In this document: positions 1-5,543 of the stretch, one piece after another
Position numbering within the stretch: the stretch's first letter is position 1
Layout of the letters: every line of letters begins with the position of its first letter
NCBI GenBank assembly: GCA_028704265.1
Contig: JAQVLH010000068.1
Location: 1 to 6,207 of the forward strand
From: Candidatus Nanoarchaeia archaeon
GTDB lineage: Archaea; Nanobdellota; Nanobdellia; Tiddalikarchaeales; Tiddalikarchaeaceae
Reading direction: 5' to 3'
DNA: 6,207 nucleotides
The notes under the pieces: generated by a model
Seen by the model: the letters and a program-made list of their open reading frames with translations, nothing else
Databases searched by the model: none
What the model was told of the DNA's origin: nothing
Position numbers and translations under genes: made by a program

Positions 1-1
1 A

Positions 2-184
2 TTTACATCTAAAGCTGAAACTGATTATGATAAAAGATGGAGCACTAATGTATGGCTTCATTTTTTGAAAAACATTTATGAAAAATATGTTTATAAAATG
101 AGACTACTTGAACTTGAAGATAAAGCCGAAGAGGAATTATTTGACTTAAGAGATAGCGTTAAAACAAAATTAAAGGTGAAATAA
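2..184 (+). CDS. Unknown small protein, C-terminal 60 residues only (paralog of the next gene)
   Basis: This is the 3' end of a gene whose start lies before the window; the open frame runs from base 2 to a TAA at 182-184. I do not recognise a named function. The visible 60 residues begin with an ETDY..(3)..W motif (residues 6-9 and 13 of the fragment), followed by a hydrophobic helix (FLKNIYEKYV) and a charged, probably coiled-coil helix rich in Glu and Lys. The same layout occurs at the C-terminus of the next gene. With one single-residue gap I count about 16 identities over the 60 positions, including ETDY, W, an F.K pair and a final VK. The next start codon is only 2 nt after this stop, so the genes are surely co-transcribed. 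From memory, similar small proteins are annotated as hypothetical in DPANN genomes; that recollection is unverified. It has no signal peptide or membrane segment in the visible part. Confidence 0.8.
   Translation, partial: FTSKAETDYDKRWSTNVWLHFLKNIYEKYVYKMRLLELEDKAEEELFDLRDSVKTKLKVK
175..179 (+). promoter_or_regulatory. Shine-Dalgarno-like site GGTGA for the 187 start
   Basis: GGTGA lies 7 nt before the ATG at 187, inside the last codons of the preceding gene. It matches the core complementary to the usual archaeal 16S rRNA 3' end. It supports 187 as the true start and marks an operon-internal gene, in contrast to the apparently leaderless genes later in the window. Confidence 0.6.
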
Positions 185-186
185 GT

Positions 187-690
187 ATGCCATCAAAATT
201 TATAACATCAAAAATTGTAATAAATATTAATAATCAAATTTTTAATTATTCTGATTTTTATTTGTTCTTAAAAAAAATCTTGCAAGAAAGAGGATATTAT
301 ATTGAAGAAAAAGGTTATACTCATAATACTTTAAATAATTCAGAATCCGTTGATTTTTACTGGCAGACAGTAAAAAGAGTTGATGATTTTACAAAATATA
401 TTATTGAACTAATGGTTAAATTAACATTAGAAGATATTAATATAATTAAAGAAAAAAGAAAAGAAATGTCAAATAAAGGAAGCGGGAGCATAAAAATAAG
501 GTCAAGCCTTGAAACAGATTATGCTGGAAAATGGGAGGAGTCAAATCCTGTAATAACTTTTGTTAAAGTATTATTTGAAAATATTTTCCAAAAAGGAAGC
601 GTTAATGAATATACTAAAAAATTAACAGATGAAGCCTATGATATAGAAAATGAAGTTAAAAGCTTTTTTAATCTGCAAAAAATGATGTGA
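187..690 (+). CDS. Unknown conserved protein of the ETDY..W family (167 aa), paralog of the upstream gene
   Basis: I do not recognise a named function. The protein is 167 residues, soluble, with no signal peptide or membrane segment. An N-terminal part (about 10-90) holds a Phe/Tyr-rich helix (YSDFYLFLKKIL, 21-32), a glycine-tyrosine turn (GYYIEEKGY) and an FYWQTVKRVDDF segment (57-68) that may form strand then helix. A basic NKG-containing linker (about 89-101) follows. The C-terminal part has ETDY (109-112), W116 and amphipathic helices to the end. This C-terminal part aligns with the fragment encoded just upstream, so the two are tandem paralogs. The start is supported by GGTGA 7 nt upstream, and the stop is TGA followed one codon later by an in-frame TAA. 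metG begins 7 nt after the stop, so it shares an operon with translation genes. That association suggests, but does not show, a role near translation. Confidence 0.85.
   Translation: MPSKFITSKIVININNQIFNYSDFYLFLKKILQERGYYIEEKGYTHNTLNNSESVDFYWQTVKRVDDFTKYIIELMVKLTLEDINIIKEKRKEMSNKGSGSIKIRSSLETDYAGKWEESNPVITFVKVLFENIFQKGSVNEYTKKLTDEAYDIENEVKSFFNLQKMM
687..690 (+). promoter_or_regulatory. Weak Shine-Dalgarno-like site GTGA before metG
   Basis: GTGA lies 7 nt before the metG ATG, the same spacing as the GGTGA site before 187. It overlaps the TGA stop of the upstream gene, so ribosomes ending there are well placed to restart on metG. Only four bases match, so chance is possible. Confidence 0.3.
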
Positions 691-697
691 GTATAAA

Positions 698-2656
698 ATG
701 AAATATAACAAAGTAGTTGTTAATTCTGCATGGCCATATTCTTATAGCATACCTCATTTAGGAAACTTGATTGGGTGCTTTTTGCCAGGAGATGCTTTTT
801 CCAGATATTATAAATTAAAAGGGCTTAACACCATTTTTGTTAGCGGAAGTGACAGTCATGGAACAAGAATAGAATATGAAGCGATTAAAAAAGGAGTTAG
901 CCCTAAAGAAATAGCTTATGATACTCATGAAAAAATAAAAGAATTAATTAAAAAATTTGAAATAGAGTTTGATAATTATACTATTACTGACACTAAATTG
1001 CACCATGAATTTGCAAGAGAATTTTATACAAGACTTAATAAAAAAGGTTTTATTATTACAAAAATAGAAAAACAGCCTTATTGCAATAATTGCAAAATGT
1101 TTTTGGCTGAAAAATTTATAACAGGCACTTGCCCTTATTGTAAAAGCACGAATACTAAAGGGGATCAGTGCGATGATTGCGGAAAATTGCTGGACGCTTC
1201 AGAATTAATTAAACCCGTATGCACTATTTGCAATAAAGAAAGTATTATCTTAAAGGAAACAAAACATTGGTATATTGATTTAAAAAAACTTGAACCTGAA
1301 ATAAAAAAATATGTCCAATCGCATCCTGAATGGGATAAGAGAGTAAAAGAATATACTAATAATTTTTTTAAAATGGGTTTAAAACCTAGGCCTATTACTC
1401 GTGATATTAAATGGGGAATACCTGCACCATTTCAGGGAGCTGAAAATAAAGTATTCTATGTATGGGTTGAAGCAGTGCTTGGATATTTAAGCGCAAGCGA
1501 AGAACTCTTAGGAAAAAAATATTTAGATTATTGGAAAGCAAAAGATGTAAAACATATTTATTGCTTAGGAAAAGATAATGTTGCATTTCATTCTATTATA
1601 CTTCCTGCACTATTAATGTCAGACAGCAAAGATTGGCATTTGCCTGATTTAATATCAAGCATTGAATTCTTAAATTTTGAAGGACAAAAATTCAGCAAAA
1701 CTAAAGGAGTTGGTATATGGATGGATGAAGCTCTGAAATTATTGCCTGAATTTTACTGGAGATTTTATTTATTATTGAACAGGCCTGAAACTCATGATTT
1801 TAATTTTACTTGGGAAACTTTAGATGAAGCTATTAATAATGTTTTAATAAATAATGTTGGAAATTTTTTAAATAGAAGCATTACTTTTGCAAGCAAATAT
1901 GGAATGAAAAAAACTGTTTTAAATTCTGAAGATAAAAAAATGATTAAAGAAATAGATAAAACTTCAAAAACAGTGGACGAATTTTTTGAAAATGGAAGCT
2001 TAAGAGGCGCGCTTAATGCAATACTTGAACTTTCAAGCAAGGCAAATAAATTCTTTCAAGACAGAAAGCCTTGGGCTGATGAAAAACTTAGATATAATAC
2101 TATTAATGTAAGTTTGCAATTAAGCAAAGCTTTGACAATTATGCTTTATCCTTTTATTCCTTCAGTTTCTGTTAAGTCTGCTAAAATGCTTGGATTTGAA
2201 ATCAAAAGCTTAAAGCAAATAAATGAACCAATTGATATTAAATACAAAATTATTAATCCTGAAATTTTAATTCAAAAGATAGATATTAAAGAAATCAAAG
2301 CCAAATATGAAGCTATGAAAACTTCTGAAACTAAAACAGAAAATTATGCAAAATTTGAAGATTTTAAAAAAGTTAAATTAATTGTCGGCAAGATTTTGAA
2401 AGTGGAAGAATTAACTGACAAATTATACAAATTAACAGTTAAGGCTGATAAGGAGAGAATTATTGTTAGCGGTATTAGAAAATATTACACTAAAGAAGAA
2501 TTGTTAAACAAAAAAATTATTTTAATTGCTAACTTGGAGCCGAGAAAAATAATGGGTGTTGAAAGCCAAGGAATGATATTAGCAGCAGAAGACAAAGGCA
2601 AAATATCACTTATATTACCAGACAGAGATGTAGCAGAAGGTTCTGAATTATCATGA
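698..2656 (+). CDS. metG: Methionyl-tRNA synthetase, archaeal type, with fused C-terminal tRNA-binding domain
   Basis: This class I synthetase attaches methionine to initiator and elongator tRNA-Met using ATP in the cytoplasm. The Rossmann catalytic core opens with SAWPYSYSIPHLGN; the HIGH-type signature is HLGN at residues 20-23. The inserted connective/zinc region carries four CxxC knuckles (C129/C132, C145/C148, C158/C161, C175/C178), the form able to bind two zinc ions. The KMSKS loop appears as KFSKT (331-335). An alpha-helical anticodon-binding domain follows, including residues around NNVGNFLNR and the DRKPW segment. From about residue 550 to 652 lies an OB-fold domain of the Trbp111/EMAPII type (FEDFKKVKLIVGKI, then a conserved ANLEPRKIMGVESQGM). 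That domain is a separate gene in some archaea but fused here, as in Thermococcales. All hallmark residues are present, so it should be active. The start is the only sensible one, immediately before the conserved N-terminus. Its TGA overlaps the next ATG. Confidence 0.98.
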   Translation: MKYNKVVVNSAWPYSYSIPHLGNLIGCFLPGDAFSRYYKLKGLNTIFVSGSDSHGTRIEYEAIKKGVSPKEIAYDTHEKIKELIKKFEIEFDNYTITDTKLHHEFAREFYTRLNKKGFIITKIEKQPYCNNCKMFLAEKFITGTCPYCKSTNTKGDQCDDCGKLLDASELIKPVCTICNKESIILKETKHWYIDLKKLEPEIKKYVQSHPEWDKRVKEYTNNFFKMGLKPRPITRDIKWGIPAPFQGAENKVFYVWVEAVLGYLSASEELLGKKYLDYWKAKDVKHIYCLGKDNVAFHSIILPALLMSDSKDWHLPDLISSIEFLNFEGQKFSKTKGVGIWMDEALKLLPEFYWRFYLLLNRPETHDFNFTWETLDEAINNVLINNVGNFLNRSITFASKYGMKKTVLNSEDKKMIKEIDKTSKTVDEFFENGSLRGALNAILELSSKANKFFQDRKPWADEKLRYNTINVSLQLSKALTIMLYPFIPSVSVKSAKMLGFEIKSLKQINEPIDIKYKIINPEILIQKIDIKEIKAKYEAMKTSETKTENYAKFEDFKKVKLIVGKILKVEELTDKLYKLTVKADKERIIVSGIRKYYTKEELLNKKIILIANLEPRKIMGVESQGMILAAEDKGKISLILPDRDVAEGSELS

Positions 2657-3174
2657 AATTTCCAATCAAATGGAATGAGTATACTATTAGGTTAAAAAAA
2701 CCAAGCGATGCCAAAGAACATAAAAAATTAATGGACTCCCTTATTGATGAAAATGCAGATATTGGAAGCAACAAAAAAGAATCTATAAAAAAATATGAAC
2801 AGTCTATTTCCAAAGCAATAAAGGGAAAAAAGAATGTATCTCTTGTTGCTTTTAAAAATAATAAAATGGTTGGAGGAACGGGTATTTCTTTAAAAAATGG
2901 AAAAGCCGACCATGTTGGAAGCTATGGAATATCTGTATTAAAAACTGAAAGAGGAAAAGGCTTGGGAAAAAAATTAACAGAATTAATAATTGAATTGGCT
3001 AAAAAAAAGCTAAAAGGTTTGGAATTAATCGAGCTTGAAGTTTTCAAAAGAAATGTTCCTGCAATTAATCTTTATACTAAAATTGGATTTAGCATTGTCG
3101 CTGAACTGCATAAAACTTTGAAAGTAAACAATGAATATTTTGACGAGTATATAATGCATTATTGGATTAAATGA
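2653..3174 (+). CDS. GNAT-family N-acetyltransferase, substrate unknown
   Basis: The protein (173 aa, cytoplasmic) has the GNAT fold. Motif A is clear: strand SYGISVLKTE, then the acetyl-CoA pyrophosphate loop RGKGLG (100-105, matching R/QxxGxG/A), then a long helix. Motif B follows as a beta strand ELEVF (127-131) and the N..A..LY.K.GF signature (134-146). The C-terminal YFDEYIMHYWI strand is typical of the RimI/RimJ and small-molecule N-acetyltransferase branch. The substrate cannot be read from sequence; a protein N-terminus, a ribosomal protein or an amino compound are all possible. The start ATG overlaps the metG stop in an ATGA arrangement, so translation is probably coupled. Only a weak AAGGT lies about 11 nt upstream. 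It is the last gene of the operon and ends 7 nt from the convergent LRR gene. Confidence 0.9.
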   Translation: MKFPIKWNEYTIRLKKPSDAKEHKKLMDSLIDENADIGSNKKESIKKYEQSISKAIKGKKNVSLVAFKNNKMVGGTGISLKNGKADHVGSYGISVLKTERGKGLGKKLTELIIELAKKKLKGLELIELEVFKRNVPAINLYTKIGFSIVAELHKTLKVNNEYFDEYIMHYWIK

Positions 3175-3205
3175 TTTTTAATTATAAAATTATTTCATAA
3201 TCCAA
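3162..3205. terminator. Imperfect hairpin across the convergent gene ends (candidate bidirectional terminator)
   Basis: Arms TTGGATTA (3162-3169) and TAATCCAA (3198-3205) are exact reverse complements. Three further pairs (TGA 3172-3174 with TCA 3195-3197) extend the stem after a 2-nt bulge, with an AT-rich loop of about 20 nt. Both stop codons, of the acetyltransferase and of the LRR gene, lie inside it, and a T5 run follows the first stop. The structure could separate the two converging transcripts. In so AT-rich a sequence a chance match remains possible. Confidence 0.35.
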
Positions 3206-4048
3206 AATTTCAACTTTGTTTTCTTTTTCTTCAATTAAGTTATAAAATTTAGGAAGATTTAATTTTTTAATCATTTCATCAGTAACTAATGGATTTGATA
3301 AAAAATTTTTAATTTTTTCTTCAGTAACGTCTTTGCCACTAAGCAAACTCTTAAAATCAGTTTTTAAAAAATAATTATTTAAAGAAGTATAATACTTGCC
3401 TTTGAATGAACTAGAAGTTAATTCTTTTTCTAAAATTTTATTATCTCTAACACTCTCGGGCAAAGAAATTAATTTATTATAAACTAAATATAACTCTTCA
3501 AAATTAGAAAAATTACCAAAACTTTCAGGCAAAGAAATTAATTTATTATAAACTAAATTTAATTTTTTTAAACCAGACAAATTGCCAAAACTAGCAGGCA
3601 AAGAAACCAAACCATTGCCTCTTAAATTTAATTTTTTTAAATTGTTTAAATAACCAAAACTTTCAGGCAAAGAAACCAAGTTATTATATTCTAAATATAA
3701 TTCTTTTAAACCAGACAAATTGCCAAAACTAGCAGGCAAAGAATCCAAATGATTGCCTCCTAAATATAATTCTTCTAAACCAGACAAATTGCCAAAACTA
3801 GCAGGCAAAGAAATTAAATCATTATTCTCTAAATCTAATTCTTTTAAACTATATAAATTACCAAAACTAGCAGGTAAAAAATCTATTTTATAAGAACGCA
3901 TGATTAACTTATTTGTATTAATATAGGAAAATTTTAATTCATTATAATTATTATTAATTTTTTCTTTTGACTGGGAATTTAAATCAATTAAATCTTCCAT
4001 GCAAATATCAAAAGTAGCTGCTTTTTGCTCCAAAGTTTCTTCAGTCAT
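3182..4048 (-). CDS. Leucine-rich-repeat protein, six 23-residue repeats
   Basis: This 288-residue protein is probably a cytoplasmic binding or scaffold protein; no signal peptide, membrane segment or enzymatic motif is visible. A polar N-terminus (1-56), ending in an LRR-like degenerate unit (LKFSYINTNKL), leads into six uninterrupted 23-residue repeats at 58-195 with consensus LPxSFGNLxxLxxLxLxxNxLxS. A partial seventh begins LPESV (196-200). The spacing and SLPxSFGNL phrase match the plant/Shoc2-like LRR class found in bacterial and eukaryotic proteins. The repeats should form a curved solenoid with a variable concave face. Residues about 205-288 are a non-repeat, charged C-terminal region (GKDVTEEKIKNFL, VTDEMIKKL) that I do not recognise. 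The start has no Shine-Dalgarno site; a TATA-like tract is centred 27 nt upstream, fitting a leaderless transcript. It converges on the acetyltransferase gene. Base composition resembles its neighbours, so any transfer is not recent by that measure. Confidence 0.9.
   Translation of the reverse strand: MTEETLEQKAATFDICMEDLIDLNSQSKEKINNNYNELKFSYINTNKLIMRSYKIDFLPASFGNLYSLKELDLENNDLISLPASFGNLSGLEELYLGGNHLDSLPASFGNLSGLKELYLEYNNLVSLPESFGYLNNLKKLNLRGNGLVSLPASFGNLSGLKKLNLVYNKLISLPESFGNFSNFEELYLVYNKLISLPESVRDNKILEKELTSSSFKGKYYTSLNNYFLKTDFKSLLSGKDVTEEKIKNFLSNPLVTDEMIKKLNLPKFYNLIEEKENKVEILDYEIIL
3464..3877 (-). repeat. Six tandem 69-bp units encoding the LRR array
   Basis: Six in-frame 69-bp units make up this 414-bp stretch. 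Three 37-nt segments are identical at 3569-3605, 3707-3743 and 3776-3812, separated by 138 and 69 bp. A different 31-nt segment is identical at 3459-3489 and 3528-3558, also 69 bp apart. Identity at synonymous positions points to recent duplication or gene conversion between units rather than selection on protein alone. Confidence 0.85.
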
Positions 4049-4069
4049 TAGTATAATTAGAATAAATTC

Positions 4070-4080
4070 TTTTTAAAAAA
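4070..4080 (-). promoter_or_regulatory. TATA-like element of the LRR gene
   Basis: On the minus strand the tract reads TTTTTTAAAAA within AACTTTTTTAAAAAGAA, centred 27 nt before the LRR start codon. This is the spacing expected for transcription starting at the ATG. A closely similar AACTTTTAAAAAGG lies upstream of the tRNA gene. Confidence 0.45.
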
Positions 4081-4089
4081 GTTTAGTTA

Positions 4090-4107
4090 ATTATAAAAAT
4101 AAAATAT
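4090..4107 (-). terminator. T-rich tract after tRNA-Ile (candidate terminator)
   Basis: Read on the minus strand, the bases just after the tRNA are ATATTTTATTTTTATAA, followed about 10 nt later by a T6 run. Archaeal RNA polymerase often terminates at such T-rich tracts without a hairpin. The region is AT-rich in general, so this is only suggestive. Confidence 0.3.
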
Positions 4108-4108
4108 T

Positions 4109-4183
4109 TGAGTCAGAAGAGATTTGAACTCTCGACCACTACGGTATCAGCGTAGCGCTCCAACCAGACTAAGCTACTGACTC
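4109..4183 (-). tRNA. tRNA-Ile, anticodon GAU
   Basis: The minus strand folds into a complete cloverleaf of 75 nt including the discriminator. The acceptor stem GAGTCAG/CTGACTC has 7 pairs. The D arm is GCTT/GAGC around AGTCTGGTTG. The anticodon stem CTACG/CGTAG encloses the loop CTGATAC, with anticodon GAT at 4146-4148. The variable loop is TGGTC, and the T arm GAGAG/CTCTT, with one G-U pair, encloses TTCAAAT. The discriminator is A, as expected for isoleucine. It reads AUC and AUU codons. There is no intron, and CCA is not encoded, so it must be added after transcription. It lies between the membrane protein gene and the LRR gene on the same strand. The acceptor stem does not start with the GGG common in archaeal tRNA-Ile, but the anticodon leaves little doubt about identity. 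Confidence 0.95.
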
Positions 4184-4210
4184 AAATAATATAAATAAAG
4201 AATTATTGCC

Positions 4211-4219
4211 TTTTTAAAA
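4211..4219 (-). promoter_or_regulatory. TATA-like element of tRNA-Ile
   Basis: The minus strand reads AACTTTTAAAAAGG here, with its centre about 32 nt before the tRNA 5' end. A start about 27 nt downstream would leave a short leader of around 5 nt for RNase P to remove. The tRNA could alternatively be read through from the membrane protein gene, which ends 52 nt upstream. Confidence 0.4.
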
Positions 4220-4235
4220 GTTATTCTTTGATAAT

Positions 4236-4700
4236 TTATTTCAGCGTTTCCTCAGCAGTTTCAGCACCCGTTTCTAAAACAGTAAACATTTCCGAAAATT
4301 TCTGAATAGCCTCTTCCCCTTTTACCTGCAAATCAGCAATTGTTTCTTCAGCATAAGTCATTAAGCTTTCTATACTAAAATCCCCAAAACCAGACAATAA
4401 TGTGTCTAAGCTAAAAGTTGTAAGAATAACCCATAAGTTTAAGCCTAAAGCGATTAAAAAAGAAATCGCAAGAATAATTAAAACAGGAACCATTGGTATT
4501 TTAGAAAACATAGAGATTATTGAACAAACCACTGCAACTCCTCCAGCTATTAATATAGTTATAGTCTGCCAAGAGGCATAAGAAGCAAATTGAAGAACAT
4601 AATTATTTATTAAGGGTAAAATTATGCAAACTACTGAAATAATTAATAATATGATTAAACTTTTCTTAACAACACCCAAAATATTATCTAAAAAGTTCAT
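4236..4700 (-). CDS. Small membrane protein with three predicted transmembrane helices, unknown function
   Basis: I do not recognise this 154-residue protein. It is an integral membrane protein: an amphipathic N-terminus (FLDNILGVVKK, 3-13), then hydrophobic helices at about 14-36, 44-64 and 70-95, with short polar turns including SKIPMVP between helices 2 and 3. The last third (about 96-154) is soluble and acidic, rich in Glu and Thr, and looks like one or two amphipathic helices (YAEETIADLQVKGEEAIQKF). No conserved charged or catalytic residues stand out inside the helices, so a transporter or enzyme assignment is not supported. By the positive-inside rule the lysines at 12-13 suggest a cytoplasmic N-terminus; with three helices that would place the acidic tail outside the cell. 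There is no Shine-Dalgarno site; the start is 27-28 nt from a TATA element shared with the divergent hydrolase gene, which favours a leaderless mRNA. Confidence 0.75.
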   Translation of the reverse strand: MNFLDNILGVVKKSLIILLIISVVCIILPLINNYVLQFASYASWQTITILIAGGVAVVCSIISMFSKIPMVPVLIILAISFLIALGLNLWVILTTFSLDTLLSGFGDFSIESLMTYAEETIADLQVKGEEAIQKFSEMFTVLETGAETAEETLK

Positions 4701-4715
4701 GATTTTAATAAAAGA

Positions 4716-4737
4716 GGTAATAATTTATAAAATTAGT
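4716..4737. promoter_or_regulatory. Shared divergent promoter: one near-symmetric TATA element
   Basis: The 54-bp gap between the divergent genes holds AATTTATAAAATT (4722-4734). Its centre, about 4728, is 27 nt from the hydrolase ATG at 4755 and about 28 nt from the membrane protein ATG at 4700. It reads as a TATA box on both strands. Weak BRE-like matches to RNWAAW flank it on each side: GGTAAT (4716-4721, plus) and ACTAAT (4732-4737, minus). No second good TATA tract at proper spacing is visible, so one element may drive both genes. Confidence 0.5.
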
Positions 4738-4754
4738 CATTTAATTAATTAATT

Positions 4755-5510
4755 ATGAATGAAATTATTTTTTTAGGAACAGGAGGAGGCAGATATACTA
4801 CTTTGTTCCAGGAACGAAGCACAGGAGGTATTATATTTAAAATTGGCAGTCACCAAATACACTTAGACCCTGGACCTGGAGCATTATTGAGATGTAAAGA
4901 ATGCGGAATTTATCCTTTTAGCACTGACTGTTTAATAGCGTCGCATCATCACTTGGATCATGTTAATGATTTAAATATGATGATTGAAGGAATGACTCAT
5001 GCAACTAAAAGAAAAAGAGGAACTTTAATTGCAACAAATACTGTAATTTCGCACACTATTAATAATTATCATAAAAATCTTATAAAAGATGTTGTTTCAT
5101 TAGTGCCTGAACAAAACACTTCACTTGATGAAATAAGAATAAAAGCAATTAAATGCGAACACTCAGCTGAAGATTGTATTGGAATTAAATTTTACACTAA
5201 AAATTATTGCTTATATTACACAGGAGACACTTTTGTTTATCCTGGCTTTGAAAAAAACCTTGAAGATGTTGATTATTTAATTGCTAATAATATTTTGCCA
5301 GGAGGAAAAGAATCAGAATATCATATGTGCACTAATGATTTAATAAGCGCTTTAAAAAATAGTGTCAATAAAATAAAATTAATTATTATTACACATTTTG
5401 ATTTAACTATGCTTAGGAATGGACCTGAAAGTGAAGCAGGAATTATTACTGAAAAAACTAAAATAAACTGCATTGCAGCAACTGATTCGATGGTTATAAA
5501 ATTAAAGTAA
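4755..5510 (+). CDS. Metallo-beta-lactamase-fold metal-dependent hydrolase
   Basis: This 251-residue cytoplasmic protein belongs to the MBL superfamily, in the broad PhnP/RNase Z-like group (COG1235/COG1234 type). The start is typical: EIIFLGTGGGR, then STGGIIF and HLDPGPGALLR (36-46). The metal signature HxHxDH is H64, H66, D68, H69. Further likely zinc ligands are H136 (KCEHSAED), D158 (YYTGDT) and H214 (IITHFD). All expected ligands for a dinuclear site are present, so it should be catalytically competent. Phosphodiester or RNA substrates are common in this group, but the sequence does not settle the substrate, and the long exosite arm of true tRNA 3'-processing RNase Z is not evident. It lies 33 nt upstream of prf1 on the same strand, although prf1 has its own TATA element. 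It appears leaderless, with no Shine-Dalgarno site and a TATA centre 27 nt before the ATG. Confidence 0.88.
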   Translation: MNEIIFLGTGGGRYTTLFQERSTGGIIFKIGSHQIHLDPGPGALLRCKECGIYPFSTDCLIASHHHLDHVNDLNMMIEGMTHATKRKRGTLIATNTVISHTINNYHKNLIKDVVSLVPEQNTSLDEIRIKAIKCEHSAEDCIGIKFYTKNYCLYYTGDTFVYPGFEKNLEDVDYLIANNILPGGKESEYHMCTNDLISALKNSVNKIKLIIITHFDLTMLRNGPESEAGIITEKTKINCIAATDSMVIKLK

Positions 5511-5513
5511 AGG

Positions 5514-5522
5514 TTTTAAAAA
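5514..5522 (+). promoter_or_regulatory. TATA-like element of prf1
   Basis: TTTTAAAAA lies just after the hydrolase stop codon, centred 26 nt before the prf1 ATG, with AGTAAA (a weak BRE match) upstream. No Shine-Dalgarno site precedes the ATG. This fits a leaderless prf1 transcript with its own start, independent of the upstream gene. Confidence 0.5.
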
Positions 5523-5543
5523 CAGAAAATAACTATTCTATTT

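Noticed and set aside
688..690. TGA stops as readthrough or recoded codons
   Set aside because: The TGA at 688 is followed one codon later by an in-frame TAA, and the proteins end at sensible family lengths; nothing calls for recoding.
697..702. TATAAA-like bases just before metG as an internal promoter
   Set aside because: The tract (692-697) touches the start codon, so transcription would begin inside the gene, and the 7-nt gap indicates operon transcription.
1792..2040. Minus-strand open frame of 82 codons inside metG
   Set aside because: It lies wholly antisense to a strongly conserved gene, has low-complexity Ser/Leu/Phe composition typical of the reverse of AT-rich coding sequence, and has no promoter or ribosome site.
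2610..2813. Minus-strand open frame of 67 codons across the metG/acetyltransferase junction
   Set aside because: It is antisense to two real genes, and its hydrophobic composition comes from reading lysine-rich sequence backwards.
3464..3877. Regular 69-bp repeats as a possible CRISPR array or satellite
   Set aside because: The units are in frame, without distinct spacers, and encode the canonical 23-residue LRR consensus.
3175..4183. LRR gene as a cargo integrated at the tRNA-Ile 3' end
   Set aside because: The tRNA 3' end faces the LRR gene, but no copy of it is visible at the far side near 3175-3250, and there is no integrase gene or composition shift.
4755..5510. Naming the MBL hydrolase as RNase Z or PhnP
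   Set aside because: The metal ligands are shared by many MBL families, and the distinguishing features of either enzyme cannot be confirmed by eye.
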